Shown here: piece by piece, positions 42,140 to 50,613 of the stretch
Numbering within the stretch: the first letter of the stretch is position 1
Layout of the letters: every line of letters starts with the position of its first letter
NCBI GenBank assembly: GCA_020634165.1
Contig: JACKCF010000001.1
Location: 2,433,782-2,497,781 of the forward strand
From: Anaerolineaceae bacterium
GTDB lineage: Bacteria > Chloroflexota > Anaerolineae > Aggregatilineales > Phototrophicaceae
Reading direction: 5' to 3'
Length of the DNA stretch: 64,000 bases
The notes under the pieces: generated by a model
Told to the model about the DNA's origin: nothing
What the model saw: only the letters and a program-made list of their open reading frames with translations
Database searches by the model: none
Made by a program: the position numbers and the translations under genes

Positions 42140-43126
42140 ATGCCTTATTTCGTGCGGCGCTTGATCATGTTTGTTGTTGTCGTGATTTTCGCTGCGACGC
42201 TCAATTTTATCATCCCAAGGTTGGCACCTGGCGATCCGATTTCTTCTGTTCTTGAAGAACTACGGGCACGTGGTCAAACGGTACAGGCAGAGGACGATAT
42301 TGTCGCAGTCTATCGTGAACGCTTTGGGTTGGATAAACCCCTGCACGAGCAATACATCAGCTATCTGGTCAATACCTTGCAATTTGATCTAGGGTATTCG
42401 ATCAGCTACTTCCCGCAAACAGTAGAATCAGCATTGCTTAACGCACTCCCGTGGACAATTGGCTTGTTAGCAGTTTCTACGTTTATGGCCTTTGCCCTGG
42501 GTACCTTGCTGGGGGCGCTGCTGGCATGGCCACGTGCTCCTCAATTCCTCCAAGGGCTGATTCCCTTGTTCATGCTATTAAGTGCGATTCCATACTATCT
42601 GCTTGCACTATTGCTGATGTACGTCTTTGGATTCTTATTAAAGGTGCTCCCGCTTGGTGGTGCCTATACATCTGCAACCGTGCCCTCCCTGAGCTTGCCC
42701 TTTATCCTCGACGTCATCAAACACGGCATTTTGCCTGGCCTGTCAATTACCTTGGCGGGACTGGGCTTTTGGGCATTGGGGATGCGCGGAACGATGGTGA
42801 CAATTCAGGGCGAAGACTACCTGACACTGGCAGAAGCAAAAGGCCTACGCGACCGACGCATCTTTTTTGGCTATGCCGTTCGGAACGCCTTACTCCCACA
42901 AATTACGGCACTGGCGATCGCACTAGGGAGTGTCGCCTCTGGGGCTGTATTGGTCGAAGTTGTATTCAACTATCCAGGCGTCGGTTGGCTACTCTACAAC
43001 GCCTTGCGAAGCTCAGACTATTACTTGATCCAGGGCGTGGCATTTTTCCTCGTGTTGACGGTAGCATTGGCGGTCCTTGTTGTAGACCTGATTTACCCGC
43101 TTCTCGACCCGCGAATTGTCCGCTAG
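42140..43126 (+). CDS. ABC transporter permease, DppB/OppB type
   Basis: 328 residues with six hydrophobic segments. Conserved OppB features: VRRLIMFVVVVIFAATLNFI at the N-terminus, RFGLDKPLHEQYISYLVNTL, the EAA-loop equivalent EDYLTLAEAKGLRDRRIFFG and ALLPQITALAIALGSVASGA, and VVFNYPGVGWLLYNALRSSD. It forms the membrane channel with the next permease. It starts 81 bases after the binding-protein stop, with TCGGAG before the ATG. Confidence 0.92.
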   Translation: MPYFVRRLIMFVVVVIFAATLNFIIPRLAPGDPISSVLEELRARGQTVQAEDDIVAVYRERFGLDKPLHEQYISYLVNTLQFDLGYSISYFPQTVESALLNALPWTIGLLAVSTFMAFALGTLLGALLAWPRAPQFLQGLIPLFMLLSAIPYYLLALLLMYVFGFLLKVLPLGGAYTSATVPSLSLPFILDVIKHGILPGLSITLAGLGFWALGMRGTMVTIQGEDYLTLAEAKGLRDRRIFFGYAVRNALLPQITALAIALGSVASGAVLVEVVFNYPGVGWLLYNALRSSDYYLIQGVAFFLVLTVALAVLVVDLIYPLLDPRIVR

Positions 43127-43148
43127 CTGTTAGGACGAGACAAAACTT

Positions 43149-44021
43149 ATGATACGTAAAAACATAATTCAACGAGTTGCCCACAGCGCCACCTATATGC
43201 TTAGAAATCCCAAATTGCTACTCGGATTTAGCCTACTTGTCTTCCTGCTGCTGATCGGTATAGCTGGCCCCTTGTTTGTAGATACAGAAAAAGCACGTCC
43301 AATTTCAGTACCATCCAACATGCCACCATCAGCAGAATACCCGCTCGGAACGGATAGCGGTGGGCGCGATATTCTCGCAGTCATCGTTGTGGGCACACCT
43401 CAGACATTGCGCATGGGCGTACTCGCAGGGTTCTTCGGCGTATTGCTAGGTACGATGCTGGGTTTGTTTGCAGGCTTCTACGGTGGCTATATAGACCTGA
43501 TTATCAGTGGATTAACCGATACCATGCTGACGATCCCGCCGCTAGCCGTGCTGCTAGTCGTTGCGGCCTCTGTGCGCTCTGTTAGTGTAGATACGATGGC
43601 GATAATTATCGCGGCACTATCATGGATGTTCCCAGCGCGCACCATCCGCGCACAGGTGTTGTCCCTCAAAGAGCAACCCTATATATCAATGGCCCGGTTA
43701 GGTGGACTCGGTAACTTTCGCATCATCATTGAAGAGATTCTTCCGAATATATTGCCGCTGGCCGCTGCCAGTTTCGTCGGCGCAACGTCCGGTGCGATTT
43801 TGGCAGGCATTGGGCTAGAAGTACTGGGGCTTGGGCCACAGCGTGCCCCGACATTGGGTATGACCATTTATTGGGCACTGCTCTACTCTGCACTCATACG
43901 CGGCATGTGGTGGTGGTGGCTACCACCAATCTTGATTCTGATTATCTTGTTTGTTGGTCTATTCCTGACAAGTGCAGCGCTTGATGAATATGTGAACCCC
44001 AGACTGAGGAGCAAAAGATGA
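43149..44021 (+). CDS. ABC transporter permease, DppC/OppC type
   Basis: 290 residues with about six hydrophobic segments. Family marks: PPSAEYPLGTDSGGRDILAV (the G-TD-x-GRD motif of OppC), TPQTLRMGVLAGFFGVLLGT, and the EAA loop YISMARLGGLGNFRIIIEEI followed by LPNILPLAAASFVGATSGAI. It pairs with the OppB-type permease. The stop overlaps the next ATG by 4 bases, which points to translational coupling. Confidence 0.92.
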   Translation: MIRKNIIQRVAHSATYMLRNPKLLLGFSLLVFLLLIGIAGPLFVDTEKARPISVPSNMPPSAEYPLGTDSGGRDILAVIVVGTPQTLRMGVLAGFFGVLLGTMLGLFAGFYGGYIDLIISGLTDTMLTIPPLAVLLVVAASVRSVSVDTMAIIIAALSWMFPARTIRAQVLSLKEQPYISMARLGGLGNFRIIIEEILPNILPLAAASFVGATSGAILAGIGLEVLGLGPQRAPTLGMTIYWALLYSALIRGMWWWWLPPILILIILFVGLFLTSAALDEYVNPRLRSKR

Positions 44022-44992
44022 CACAAGACGTTTCACTTCAGGTTAACAATTTGCGGGTTCACTACCATACCCAAGATCAAGCTGTCAAAGCTGTCGATGA
44101 TGTTACGTTTTCGCTGTATGCTGGTGAGAGGTTGGGTATTGTGGGCGAATCGGGGTCGGGTAAATCGACTCTGGCACTGGCGCTCATGCGTCTACATAAA
44201 CCACCTGCGAAAATTGAAGGTGGCGAAGTCATATTAGGTGAAACAGACATTCTCAAGGTCAATCGTGAGCAGATGCGACAGGTCAGGTGGAGCGAAATCT
44301 CGTTTATTCCACAAGGCTCCATGAATTCGTTGAACCCCGTGATGAAGATCAAGCATCAAATGTCGGATGCGATCAAAGCACACCAACAGGGATGGACTCA
44401 ACAAAAAATCTCGGATCGCATTAGCGACTTGCTGGGCCGGGTTGGGCTGTCTAATAGCATCGCAGATATGTATCCTCACGAACTAAGTGGTGGTATGAAG
44501 CAACGTGTCTGCATTGCCCTTGCGATTGTACTCGAGCCGCGTGCTATCATCGCTGACGAACCGACCAGTGCGTTGGATGTGGTCGTTCAACGAGTCGTCA
44601 TCCAGACCCTTAACGACATTCAACAGCAGCTCAATGCAGCCATGATTATCATTGGTCATGATATGGGTTTGATGGCGCAGTCCGTAGATCGTTTAGCTGT
44701 GATGTATGCTGGCAAAATGGTTGACGTTTCGCCGGTATCGTCGTTTTTCAATGATCCGTTACATCCCTATAGTCAGCTGTTGATTTCCTCGTTGCCGTCT
44801 CCAGATGAAAAGCGCGAGCTAACAGGCATCCCGGGCATGCAGCCCTCCTTACTTGATCTGCCGTCAGGCTGTGCATTCCATCCGCGCTGCCCAATAGCCG
44901 TCGAAAAATGCAGACAACAAATCCCACCTCTGCGCCAAATCGAGGAATCTCGCCGTACCGCCTGCCACCTTGTTGAGGAAAAATTACGATGA
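44018..44992 (+). CDS. ABC transporter ATP-binding protein, DppD/OppD type
   Basis: 324 residues. Walker A GIVGESGSGKSTLALALMRL, signature ELSGGMKQRVCIALAIVLEP, Walker B AIIADEPTSALDVVVQRVVI and the H-loop IIIGHDMGLMAQSVDRLAVM. The C-terminal oligopeptide-transporter domain carries GCAFHPRCPIAVEKCRQQIP, which may bind an iron-sulfur cluster in this family. It powers uptake together with the next gene. Overlaps of 4 bases on both sides show an operon. Confidence 0.93.
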   Translation: MTQDVSLQVNNLRVHYHTQDQAVKAVDDVTFSLYAGERLGIVGESGSGKSTLALALMRLHKPPAKIEGGEVILGETDILKVNREQMRQVRWSEISFIPQGSMNSLNPVMKIKHQMSDAIKAHQQGWTQQKISDRISDLLGRVGLSNSIADMYPHELSGGMKQRVCIALAIVLEPRAIIADEPTSALDVVVQRVVIQTLNDIQQQLNAAMIIIGHDMGLMAQSVDRLAVMYAGKMVDVSPVSSFFNDPLHPYSQLLISSLPSPDEKRELTGIPGMQPSLLDLPSGCAFHPRCPIAVEKCRQQIPPLRQIEESRRTACHLVEEKLR

Positions 44993-46011
44993 ATAATGAC
45001 AACTTGCTTAGGCTGGACAATGTAACGATGGCGTTCAGCGGGAAGTCACGTAATCAAGATACGATAATTGCTGCGGAAGATGTATCTCTGTCTATCCCAG
45101 CGCATAAGCCCTCAGTTACCACAATTGCTGGCGAAAGTGGCAGTGGCAAAACAACGCTCGCCCGAATGGCGCTAGGGATCATCAAGCCAACAAGCGGACG
45201 TGTAATCTACAATGGTCAGGACATCTGGCAAATGTCACCTGATCAACGCAAAGCCTATCGACGTGAGGTCCAGGCGATCTTCCAAGACCCATTTGCGGTT
45301 TTCAATCCGTTTTACACAATTGATCGTTTACTACGTACACCGATTCGGATGTTCAATCTGGCGCGTAACCGCACTCATGCAAGAGATATGATCGTAAATG
45401 CGCTTGAAAAAGTCGGACTACGTGCTGACGAAGTGCTCGGACGCTATCCCCATCAACTAAGCGGCGGCCAACGCCAGCGTATTGTTGTCGCCCGCAGCCT
45501 GTTGTTGCAACCCAGGCTAATCGTGGCAGATGAGCCAGTATCGATGATTGATGCTTCCCTACGTGCAAATATTCTCACTAAGCTGAAGGAACTCCGGGAT
45601 GACTTCAGCATATCGCTGCTGTATATCACGCATGACCTGGCAACGGCACATCAGATTAGTGACAAGCTGCTGATTATGTATCGTGGACGGCTGGTGGAAG
45701 GGGGTGATGCTACCAGCGTAATTCAGCAGCCTCAGCACCCCTATACGCAACTATTGGTCAGCTCTATTCCTCGTCCAGCCCCCGAAAAACCGTGGCAAGG
45801 GCGCATCACGATTCCTGTTGAGGAACTCGCCGTGAAAAGCGATCGAAACGGGTGTCTATTTCGGCATCGTTGCCCGCATGCGATGCCTGAGTGCGCGCAG
45901 CACACACCACCCTATTACAGAGGTAATGCCGGGCAATCCGTTGCGTGCATCCTGCATAAGGAAAATGGGATAGCAGTCAATCAGGCGGGGCAAATCACCG
46001 TTTCGCAGTAA
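44989..46011 (+). CDS. ABC transporter ATP-binding protein, DppF/OppF type
   Basis: 340 residues. Walker A TIAGESGSGKTTLARMALGI, Q-loop VQAIFQDPFAVFNPFYTIDR, signature QLSGGQRQRIVVARSLLLQP, Walker B LIVADEPVSMIDASLRANIL and the H-loop YITHDLATAHQISDKLLIMY. The C-terminal cysteine cluster (CLFRHRCPHAMPECAQHTP) is kept. It is the second ATPase of the transporter and overlaps the first by 4 bases. It ends the transport genes; the hydrolase gene starts 60 bases later. Confidence 0.93.
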   Translation: MNNDNLLRLDNVTMAFSGKSRNQDTIIAAEDVSLSIPAHKPSVTTIAGESGSGKTTLARMALGIIKPTSGRVIYNGQDIWQMSPDQRKAYRREVQAIFQDPFAVFNPFYTIDRLLRTPIRMFNLARNRTHARDMIVNALEKVGLRADEVLGRYPHQLSGGQRQRIVVARSLLLQPRLIVADEPVSMIDASLRANILTKLKELRDDFSISLLYITHDLATAHQISDKLLIMYRGRLVEGGDATSVIQQPQHPYTQLLVSSIPRPAPEKPWQGRITIPVEELAVKSDRNGCLFRHRCPHAMPECAQHTPPYYRGNAGQSVACILHKENGIAVNQAGQITVSQ

Positions 46012-46071
46012 ATTGCTTGAACCCTACATTTGGGATCATTACATACAGATTGCATACAGTAAGGAAGATAA

Positions 46072-47157
46072 ATGACTGAATTCAATGGGTTGGGCCTACA
46101 CTTGGGCAATATCTCGCGGCTATCGAAGGCAAAAAGCCGTTCCATCAGTGCTGAGAATTTCACTGGTGAGAAGGGTAAAGGCGGTATGGCAACCGAAGGG
46201 ACAGGGGCTCGCGCAGCACGGGATCTGGGACATGGCTGGAAAATCTCTCCCAGCGTGAATATCAAAGCGGGTGAAACCTTTACTTTGGCAGAAATTGATG
46301 GCCCTGGTGCGATCCAACAAATCTGGATGACGCCTACCGGGAATTGGCGCTTCACTATTTTGCGTATCTACTGGGATGACGCAGAACATCCATCAGTGGA
46401 GTGCCCTGTCGGTGACTTCTTTGCGTCGGGTTGGGGGGAGTTTGCCCAGTTAAGTTCGTTGCCGATCTGTGTCAATCCTGGAAGTGCATTTAACTCCTAC
46501 TGGGAAATGCCATTTCGCAAGGCATGTCGTATCACCATGACCAATATCGCGGATCACGATATGACACTCTACTATCAAGTTAACTATACGCTGACAGATG
46601 TCCCCGATGATGCTGCCTACTTCCATGCCCAATTTCGTCGTGTAAACCCGACCCCCTACAAAGAAGTCTATAGGATCCTGGATGGCGTGAAAGGTCGTGG
46701 TCATTATGTTGGTACTTATGTCGCTTGGGGCTCAAATAATAACCTGTGGTGGGGAGAAGGAGAGGTCAAGTTCTATATGGATGGTGACCAATACCCGACA
46801 ATTTGCGGTACTGGGACAGAGGACTATTTTTGTGGCTCATACAATTTTGACCCTGCGCCAAAACATGATAAAGGATATGTCACCTACACCACGCCCTATG
46901 CCGGGTTCCACCAGGTGATACGACCGAACTCCGACTATCGTACACAGTTACGTATGGGTATGTATCGGTGGCATATTATGGATCCTATCCGCTTTGAAGA
47001 AGACATCAAGGTAACCATGCAGGCACTTGGTTGGGGATATAACGGACGTCACCTTCCGCTACGTGATGACATCGCTTCGGTAGCTTATTGGTATCAAACA
47101 CTGCCTCATGAACCATTTCCAAAATTACCTGATAGGGATCAACTGCTAATCATATAG
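46072..47157 (+). CDS. GH172 (DUF2961) glycoside hydrolase
   Basis: 361 residues of the DUF2961 family, now GH172, which includes difructose dianhydride I synthase/hydrolase (alpha-D-fructofuranosidase) and some D-arabinofuranosidases. Hallmarks: RSISAENFTGEKGKGGMATE, GPGAIQQIWMTPTGNWRFT, RIYWDDAEHPSVECPVGDFF, WWGEGEVKFYMDGDQYPTI and CGTGTEDYFCGSYNF. E229 (in GEGEV) and E250 (in TEDYF) are 21 residues apart, the spacing I recall for the catalytic Glu pair of the founding enzyme. It has no signal peptide, so it acts on imported sugar in the cytoplasm. AGGAAG precedes the ATG. It follows the transporter genes on the same strand. Confidence 0.85.
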   Translation: MTEFNGLGLHLGNISRLSKAKSRSISAENFTGEKGKGGMATEGTGARAARDLGHGWKISPSVNIKAGETFTLAEIDGPGAIQQIWMTPTGNWRFTILRIYWDDAEHPSVECPVGDFFASGWGEFAQLSSLPICVNPGSAFNSYWEMPFRKACRITMTNIADHDMTLYYQVNYTLTDVPDDAAYFHAQFRRVNPTPYKEVYRILDGVKGRGHYVGTYVAWGSNNNLWWGEGEVKFYMDGDQYPTICGTGTEDYFCGSYNFDPAPKHDKGYVTYTTPYAGFHQVIRPNSDYRTQLRMGMYRWHIMDPIRFEEDIKVTMQALGWGYNGRHLPLRDDIASVAYWYQTLPHEPFPKLPDRDQLLII

Positions 47158-47189
47158 CTCTTGTGAGACAAATTTTCTCTAAAAAAGGA

Positions 47190-47214
47190 CTTCACGTTTG
47201 GGGTACTTGACAGG
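47190..47214 (-). repeat. Solitary IS3-element end, inverted copy of 49435-49459
   Basis: These 25 bases are the exact reverse complement of 49435-49459, the left outer end of the IS3 element plus two flanking bases. No transposase accompanies this copy. It lies 32 bases after the GH172 stop. The two copies face each other across the GH32 gene, as in a composite transposon that lost one IS. Confidence 0.8.
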
Positions 47215-47352
47215 TATCCCTTTCTAGTAATCTTCTGCTTTACTCTAGTTGAATGAGCTTTCTAGTGTTTGGCGTCAAAACCGCGTGGACAAGATAGCAG
47301 TGTAAACTAGTGGAGACTTTCACCCCAATCGATTGAGAAAAAGGAGACGAAA

Positions 47353-48744
47353 ATGCACCAGCTTTACTATCAACCACATGGTTTTTGGTTTGGAGACTGT
47401 ATGCCATTTTACCATGATGGAATGTTTTATCTTTATCATCAGCGTGACAACCGAAATCCTGCTCCGTTCGGTGAACCATTCGGATGGGCTTTGGCATGTA
47501 CAACTGATTTTGTTAAGTATGATGATTTTGGTGAAGTACTCCCAAGAGGCGGAGATGATGCTCAGGATCAGTTCATATTTGCCGGAAGCGTATTCGAGGC
47601 ACAAGGCATGTTCTATGCGTTTTACACCGGATACAACCGCGATTACCCAAAGCAGGGCAAAGCGTCTCAAGTACTGATGATTGCCACAAGCTCCGATTTA
47701 ATCAACTGGGAAAAGACTTCTGAAAAACTGGTCATCCCGCAGACTGGATATGATCCAAATGACTGGCGTGATCCCTATGTGTTTTGGAATCCGGATGGTC
47801 AGGAATACGTTATGATATTGGGGGCAAGAAAACTGGATGGTCAGAAAGTCCGAACAGGATGCACCGTCTATTTCACGTCCACAGATCTAAAAAATTGGGA
47901 TTTCAAAGGTGATTTTTGGGCACCCAAATTATTCTCTATGCACGAGATGCCTGACACATTCAAGATGGGAGATACCTGGTATTTGCTAACAACGGAATAT
48001 AGCGATAAATGTAAAACCAATTATCGTATGAGTACCTCGTTGGATGGTCCATGGCAGGCTCCGGTTGATGATGCTTTTGACAGTAGAGCCTACTATGCCG
48101 CACGATCCTTCTCTGATGGAGAGAAACGATACTTGTTTGGATGGGTTCCGACGAAAGAGAATGATGATGATTTGTCCAATTGGCAATGGGGTGGAACTCT
48201 AGTTGTTCATGAAGTCTTTCAGCGTGAAGATAAGACGTTAGGTGTAAAAGCTCCCGAGGGCGTAACTAATGTTTTTGCACATCGGGAACAACTTATTGAT
48301 ACATCGGTGACATTGAAGTCCCAAGACTCCTGCGCTGAAACTTACCTTAATAAAAACACAGGAGATCTCTTTAAATTCGAAGTTGATATCGAGTTTACTC
48401 CTGATACACGGGCTTTTGGCATTCGTCTTTTTGAGGATGAATCATCTGGTGATGCATACGATTTTAGCTTCCAGATCGGTGAAAATCGCGTGAACTTCGA
48501 CAGATCACCTAATCAGCCCTGGTTCCGATATATGGACAAAGGGCTGGAGCGACCACTACAACTTGAAGCAGACCGCACATATCATATCCAGATTATTGTC
48601 GATGATACCATCGCGACGTTGTATGTTGATGGTGTTGCTCTAAACACTCGTATGTATACAAAAACAGGACAAGCACTTGCTATTTACGTTGTTGATGGCA
48701 ACCTCAGACTGGACAATGCTGTGCTCGAAACAGGCTTGAAATGA
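47353..48744 (+). CDS. GH32-family beta-fructofuranosidase-like enzyme
   Basis: 463 residues, no signal peptide. A five-bladed propeller of the GH32/GH43 type fills about 1-300, and a beta-sandwich follows (about 310-460). Likely catalytic sites: nucleophile D15 (FWFGDCMPFYHDGMFYLYHQ, replacing the usual WMNDPNG), D140 in NDWRDPYVFW (the RDP motif) and acid/base E198 in MHEMPDTF. GH32 enzymes release fructose from sucrose, inulin, levan or fructooligosaccharides. The nucleophile box is atypical, so the exact substrate is open. It is visibly AT-richer than the genes before it and has a strong AAGGAG site 6 bases before the ATG. It lies between two inverted IS ends, suggesting separate acquisition. 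Confidence 0.8.
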   Translation: MHQLYYQPHGFWFGDCMPFYHDGMFYLYHQRDNRNPAPFGEPFGWALACTTDFVKYDDFGEVLPRGGDDAQDQFIFAGSVFEAQGMFYAFYTGYNRDYPKQGKASQVLMIATSSDLINWEKTSEKLVIPQTGYDPNDWRDPYVFWNPDGQEYVMILGARKLDGQKVRTGCTVYFTSTDLKNWDFKGDFWAPKLFSMHEMPDTFKMGDTWYLLTTEYSDKCKTNYRMSTSLDGPWQAPVDDAFDSRAYYAARSFSDGEKRYLFGWVPTKENDDDLSNWQWGGTLVVHEVFQREDKTLGVKAPEGVTNVFAHREQLIDTSVTLKSQDSCAETYLNKNTGDLFKFEVDIEFTPDTRAFGIRLFEDESSGDAYDFSFQIGENRVNFDRSPNQPWFRYMDKGLERPLQLEADRTYHIQIIVDDTIATLYVDGVALNTRMYTKTGQALAIYVVDGNLRLDNAVLETGLK

Positions 48745-48983
48745 CCCTGTTTAAGTCATTGTACGTCGTCAGACTCTTTCGGACCCCAAAAGATATGGAG
48801 AGAAAAATAGCATTTTAAGCGCAAATTATCTCTTTAGTCTGCCTTATTTTGCTGTCAAATTTGGTTTGACGACATGCAGTTGCGAAACGAGCAGTTTTTA
48901 CTACATATAAGCCCCGATTGCTGAAGTGATAAGCTTAGTTATTCGACCATGCAAGAATCACGAATTTAAGCTTGAATTGATTG

Positions 48984-49334
48984 TCAGCTGGTCTCGTACC
49001 CCTTGATTGATATACGAGTTGTTCCATTTCTGGCAGAAATTTCCCGTTGTTCTGTTTTTGTAGGACGCCCGATTCCAGCGGCAACTACCTCTCCAAAATC
49101 TCTAGGGGCAAAACCTTGGCCTGTCTTCATCAACTGCTGAATATGAAGATATGTGATGATTTGGATCTTTAAGTAGCAGTAGATACGTTCATTGTCATTA
49201 TTGGTCGAACCAAGAAGAACTATAATATTTTCGCCATTATCCACTTGGAATTCAGGGAATAAGACTTGTGAATCCTGCCAGGTGGTAAATCGTTCGGTTG
49301 ATTTGTGTATCCAACTGTTGTCCATATCTGACAC
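48984..49334 (-). CDS. Small hypothetical protein
   Basis: 116 residues, not recognised. A GTG at 49334 (or ATG at 49325) is preceded by AGAAGGAA. The protein is mixed and polar, with a hydrophobic stretch FQVDNGENIIVLLGSTNNDN and YLKIQIITYLHIQQLMKTGQ. The last 25 residues are basic (RPTKTEQREISARNGTTRIS). It is AT-rich like GH32 and lies with it between the two IS ends, transcribed in the opposite direction. Confidence 0.45.
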   Translation of the reverse strand: MSDMDNSWIHKSTERFTTWQDSQVLFPEFQVDNGENIIVLLGSTNNDNERIYCYLKIQIITYLHIQQLMKTGQGFAPRDFGEVVAAGIGRPTKTEQREISARNGTTRISIKGYETS

Positions 49335-49438
49335 AAATTCCTTCTAATATGAATTCAGACTCCTGGTAACTAAAGTTGACTTCTATCTACTATTATTTAT
49401 GATTTGTTTTGATTTTTCGAAAATCCACTCATATCCTG

Positions 49439-50266
49439 TCAAGTACCCCAAACGTGAAGACCGTTGTCTGAGAACATTTTGGCAGCAAAAACAGCGGGTG
49501 GCATCTTGAGAGCGGTGTGGATACGATGATGGTTGTAGTAATGGGTATGGCGATAGATCGCCTCGATCATCTCGCCGGGAGAGTCAAAGCGATTGAGGTC
49601 CCCCAGTTCATGTTTGAAGCGGCCAAAGAACGATTCGATGTAGCCGTTCTGCCAGGGAGAAGCGACATCACTGACCGAAACCAGAATGTCGCGCTGCTCC
49701 AGATAGTCGGTACAACGTTGTGCCATAAACTCATTACCCTGATCGGAATGGAAGACTTGCGGCTGGTATCCGGTCGCCAGAGCTTGCCGTAGGGTGGCTA
49801 AAACCAGATGGCTATCATGGCGTTTGCCCATGCGCTGAGCGATGATCTGGCGGGTGAAGAGATCTTCGATGGTGGCAATATACCAGAGGGTGCCACGATA
49901 CAAAATACGGCTCAGATCGCTACACCACACCTGATGGGGTCGCGTCACTGTCCGGTTTTTCAGCAGATTTTTGTAGCTGTGCTGGGATGTTGAAACGGTG
50001 CTATAGCGTTTGACACGTCGTCTGGGCGGTTTCAGCTTGAATTTCGCCATGACCCGCTGCGCTCGTTTGTGATTGATTTTCAGATGCAGCGCCACTCGAC
50101 GATGACCGTAAGCGGGATGCTCATGATGAACCGCTTCGATCTGCGCTTTGAGGGCAAGATCTTTGGCAGGCTGCCTGAGCTGCCGATAGATGTTCTTGCG
50201 GCTGATGCCCAGGGCGTCGGCACAGACTGACTTCAGCTTGCTTCGGCGGACTATCTCGACTTTTTT
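49439..50266 (-). CDS. IS3-family transposase OrfB (made by -1 frameshift from OrfA)
   Basis: The frame is open from the slippery site at 50260-50266 to the stop inside the left terminal repeat, about 275 residues. An HTH_21-like region opens it (SVCADALGISRKNIYRQLRQ, HHEHPAYGHRRVALHLKINH). The rve integrase core carries the DDE triad: D in WCSDLSRILYRGTLWYIATI, D in FHSDQGNEFMAQRCTDYLEQ and E in WQNGYIESFFGRFKHEL. It catalyses cut and rejoin of the element as the OrfAB fusion. A GTG at 50095 could start a shorter protein, but the family sequence begins upstream, as expected for frameshift expression. Confidence 0.9.
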   Translation of the reverse strand, partial: KKVEIVRRSKLKSVCADALGISRKNIYRQLRQPAKDLALKAQIEAVHHEHPAYGHRRVALHLKINHKRAQRVMAKFKLKPPRRRVKRYSTVSTSQHSYKNLLKNRTVTRPHQVWCSDLSRILYRGTLWYIATIEDLFTRQIIAQRMGKRHDSHLVLATLRQALATGYQPQVFHSDQGNEFMAQRCTDYLEQRDILVSVSDVASPWQNGYIESFFGRFKHELGDLNRFDSPGEMIEAIYRHTHYYNHHRIHTALKMPPAVFAAKMFSDNGLHVWGT

Positions 50267-50502
50267 TGCTGGTGCATGTTCAGCGTCAACTCGCCAATGA
50301 GCCGCTTCAGTTCTTCGTTCTCGCGTTTGAGTTTGTTGTATTCCAGAACGGATACCACGGCTTCACCGCTGGCTTGACGCAGCCAGCCGTAGATTGACTT
50401 GGCACTCACACCGTACTGCTCAGCCAGATCAGCCACACGCTCGCCTGCCTGCACCTTGCTCAGAATTTCCTCTTTGATCTCTTTGGGAATGCGTCGACTC
50501 AT
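50251..50502 (-). CDS. IS3-family OrfA
   Basis: 83 residues from an ATG at 50502 (an in-frame start at 50526 would add eight). A helix-turn-helix of the HTH_Tnp_1 type (IPKEIKEEILSKVQAGERVA, LAEQYGVSAKSIYGWLRQAS) is followed by a leucine-zipper-like helix (EYNKLKRENEELKRLIGELT). Near its end the message reads A AAA AAG (plus strand 50260-50266), a canonical -1 slippery heptamer that leads into the orfB frame. OrfA binds the terminal repeats and regulates transposition. Confidence 0.88.
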   Translation of the reverse strand: MSRRIPKEIKEEILSKVQAGERVADLAEQYGVSAKSIYGWLRQASGEAVVSVLEYNKLKRENEELKRLIGELTLNMHQQKKSR

Positions 50503-50613
50503 TGGATCGGCCCTTCTAGTCAGCATTTTTCTCAGACTCTTGTCTTAGTTTATGGGGTACCGATCAAAATCGCCCGCGCCCTGAGCGCGAAGACCGTCTT
50601 CACCACCGGCCTG

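Larger units (their letters stand above)
49437..50566 (-). mobile_element. IS3-family insertion sequence
   Basis: A 1130-bp element with TG...CA ends. The imperfect terminal repeats share GTACCCCA and TCTGAGAA at matching distances from both ends (left TGTCAAGTACCCCA, right, reversed, TGATCGGTACCCCA). It carries orfA and orfB with a frameshift site. No direct target repeat is visible (left flank ATATCC, right flank AAATCG). Its right end cuts the PRTRC protein B gene. Confidence 0.85.

Noticed and set aside
42451..43152. Plus-strand 233-codon frame
   Set aside because: Out-of-frame shadow of the OppB-type permease gene, which has clear homology.
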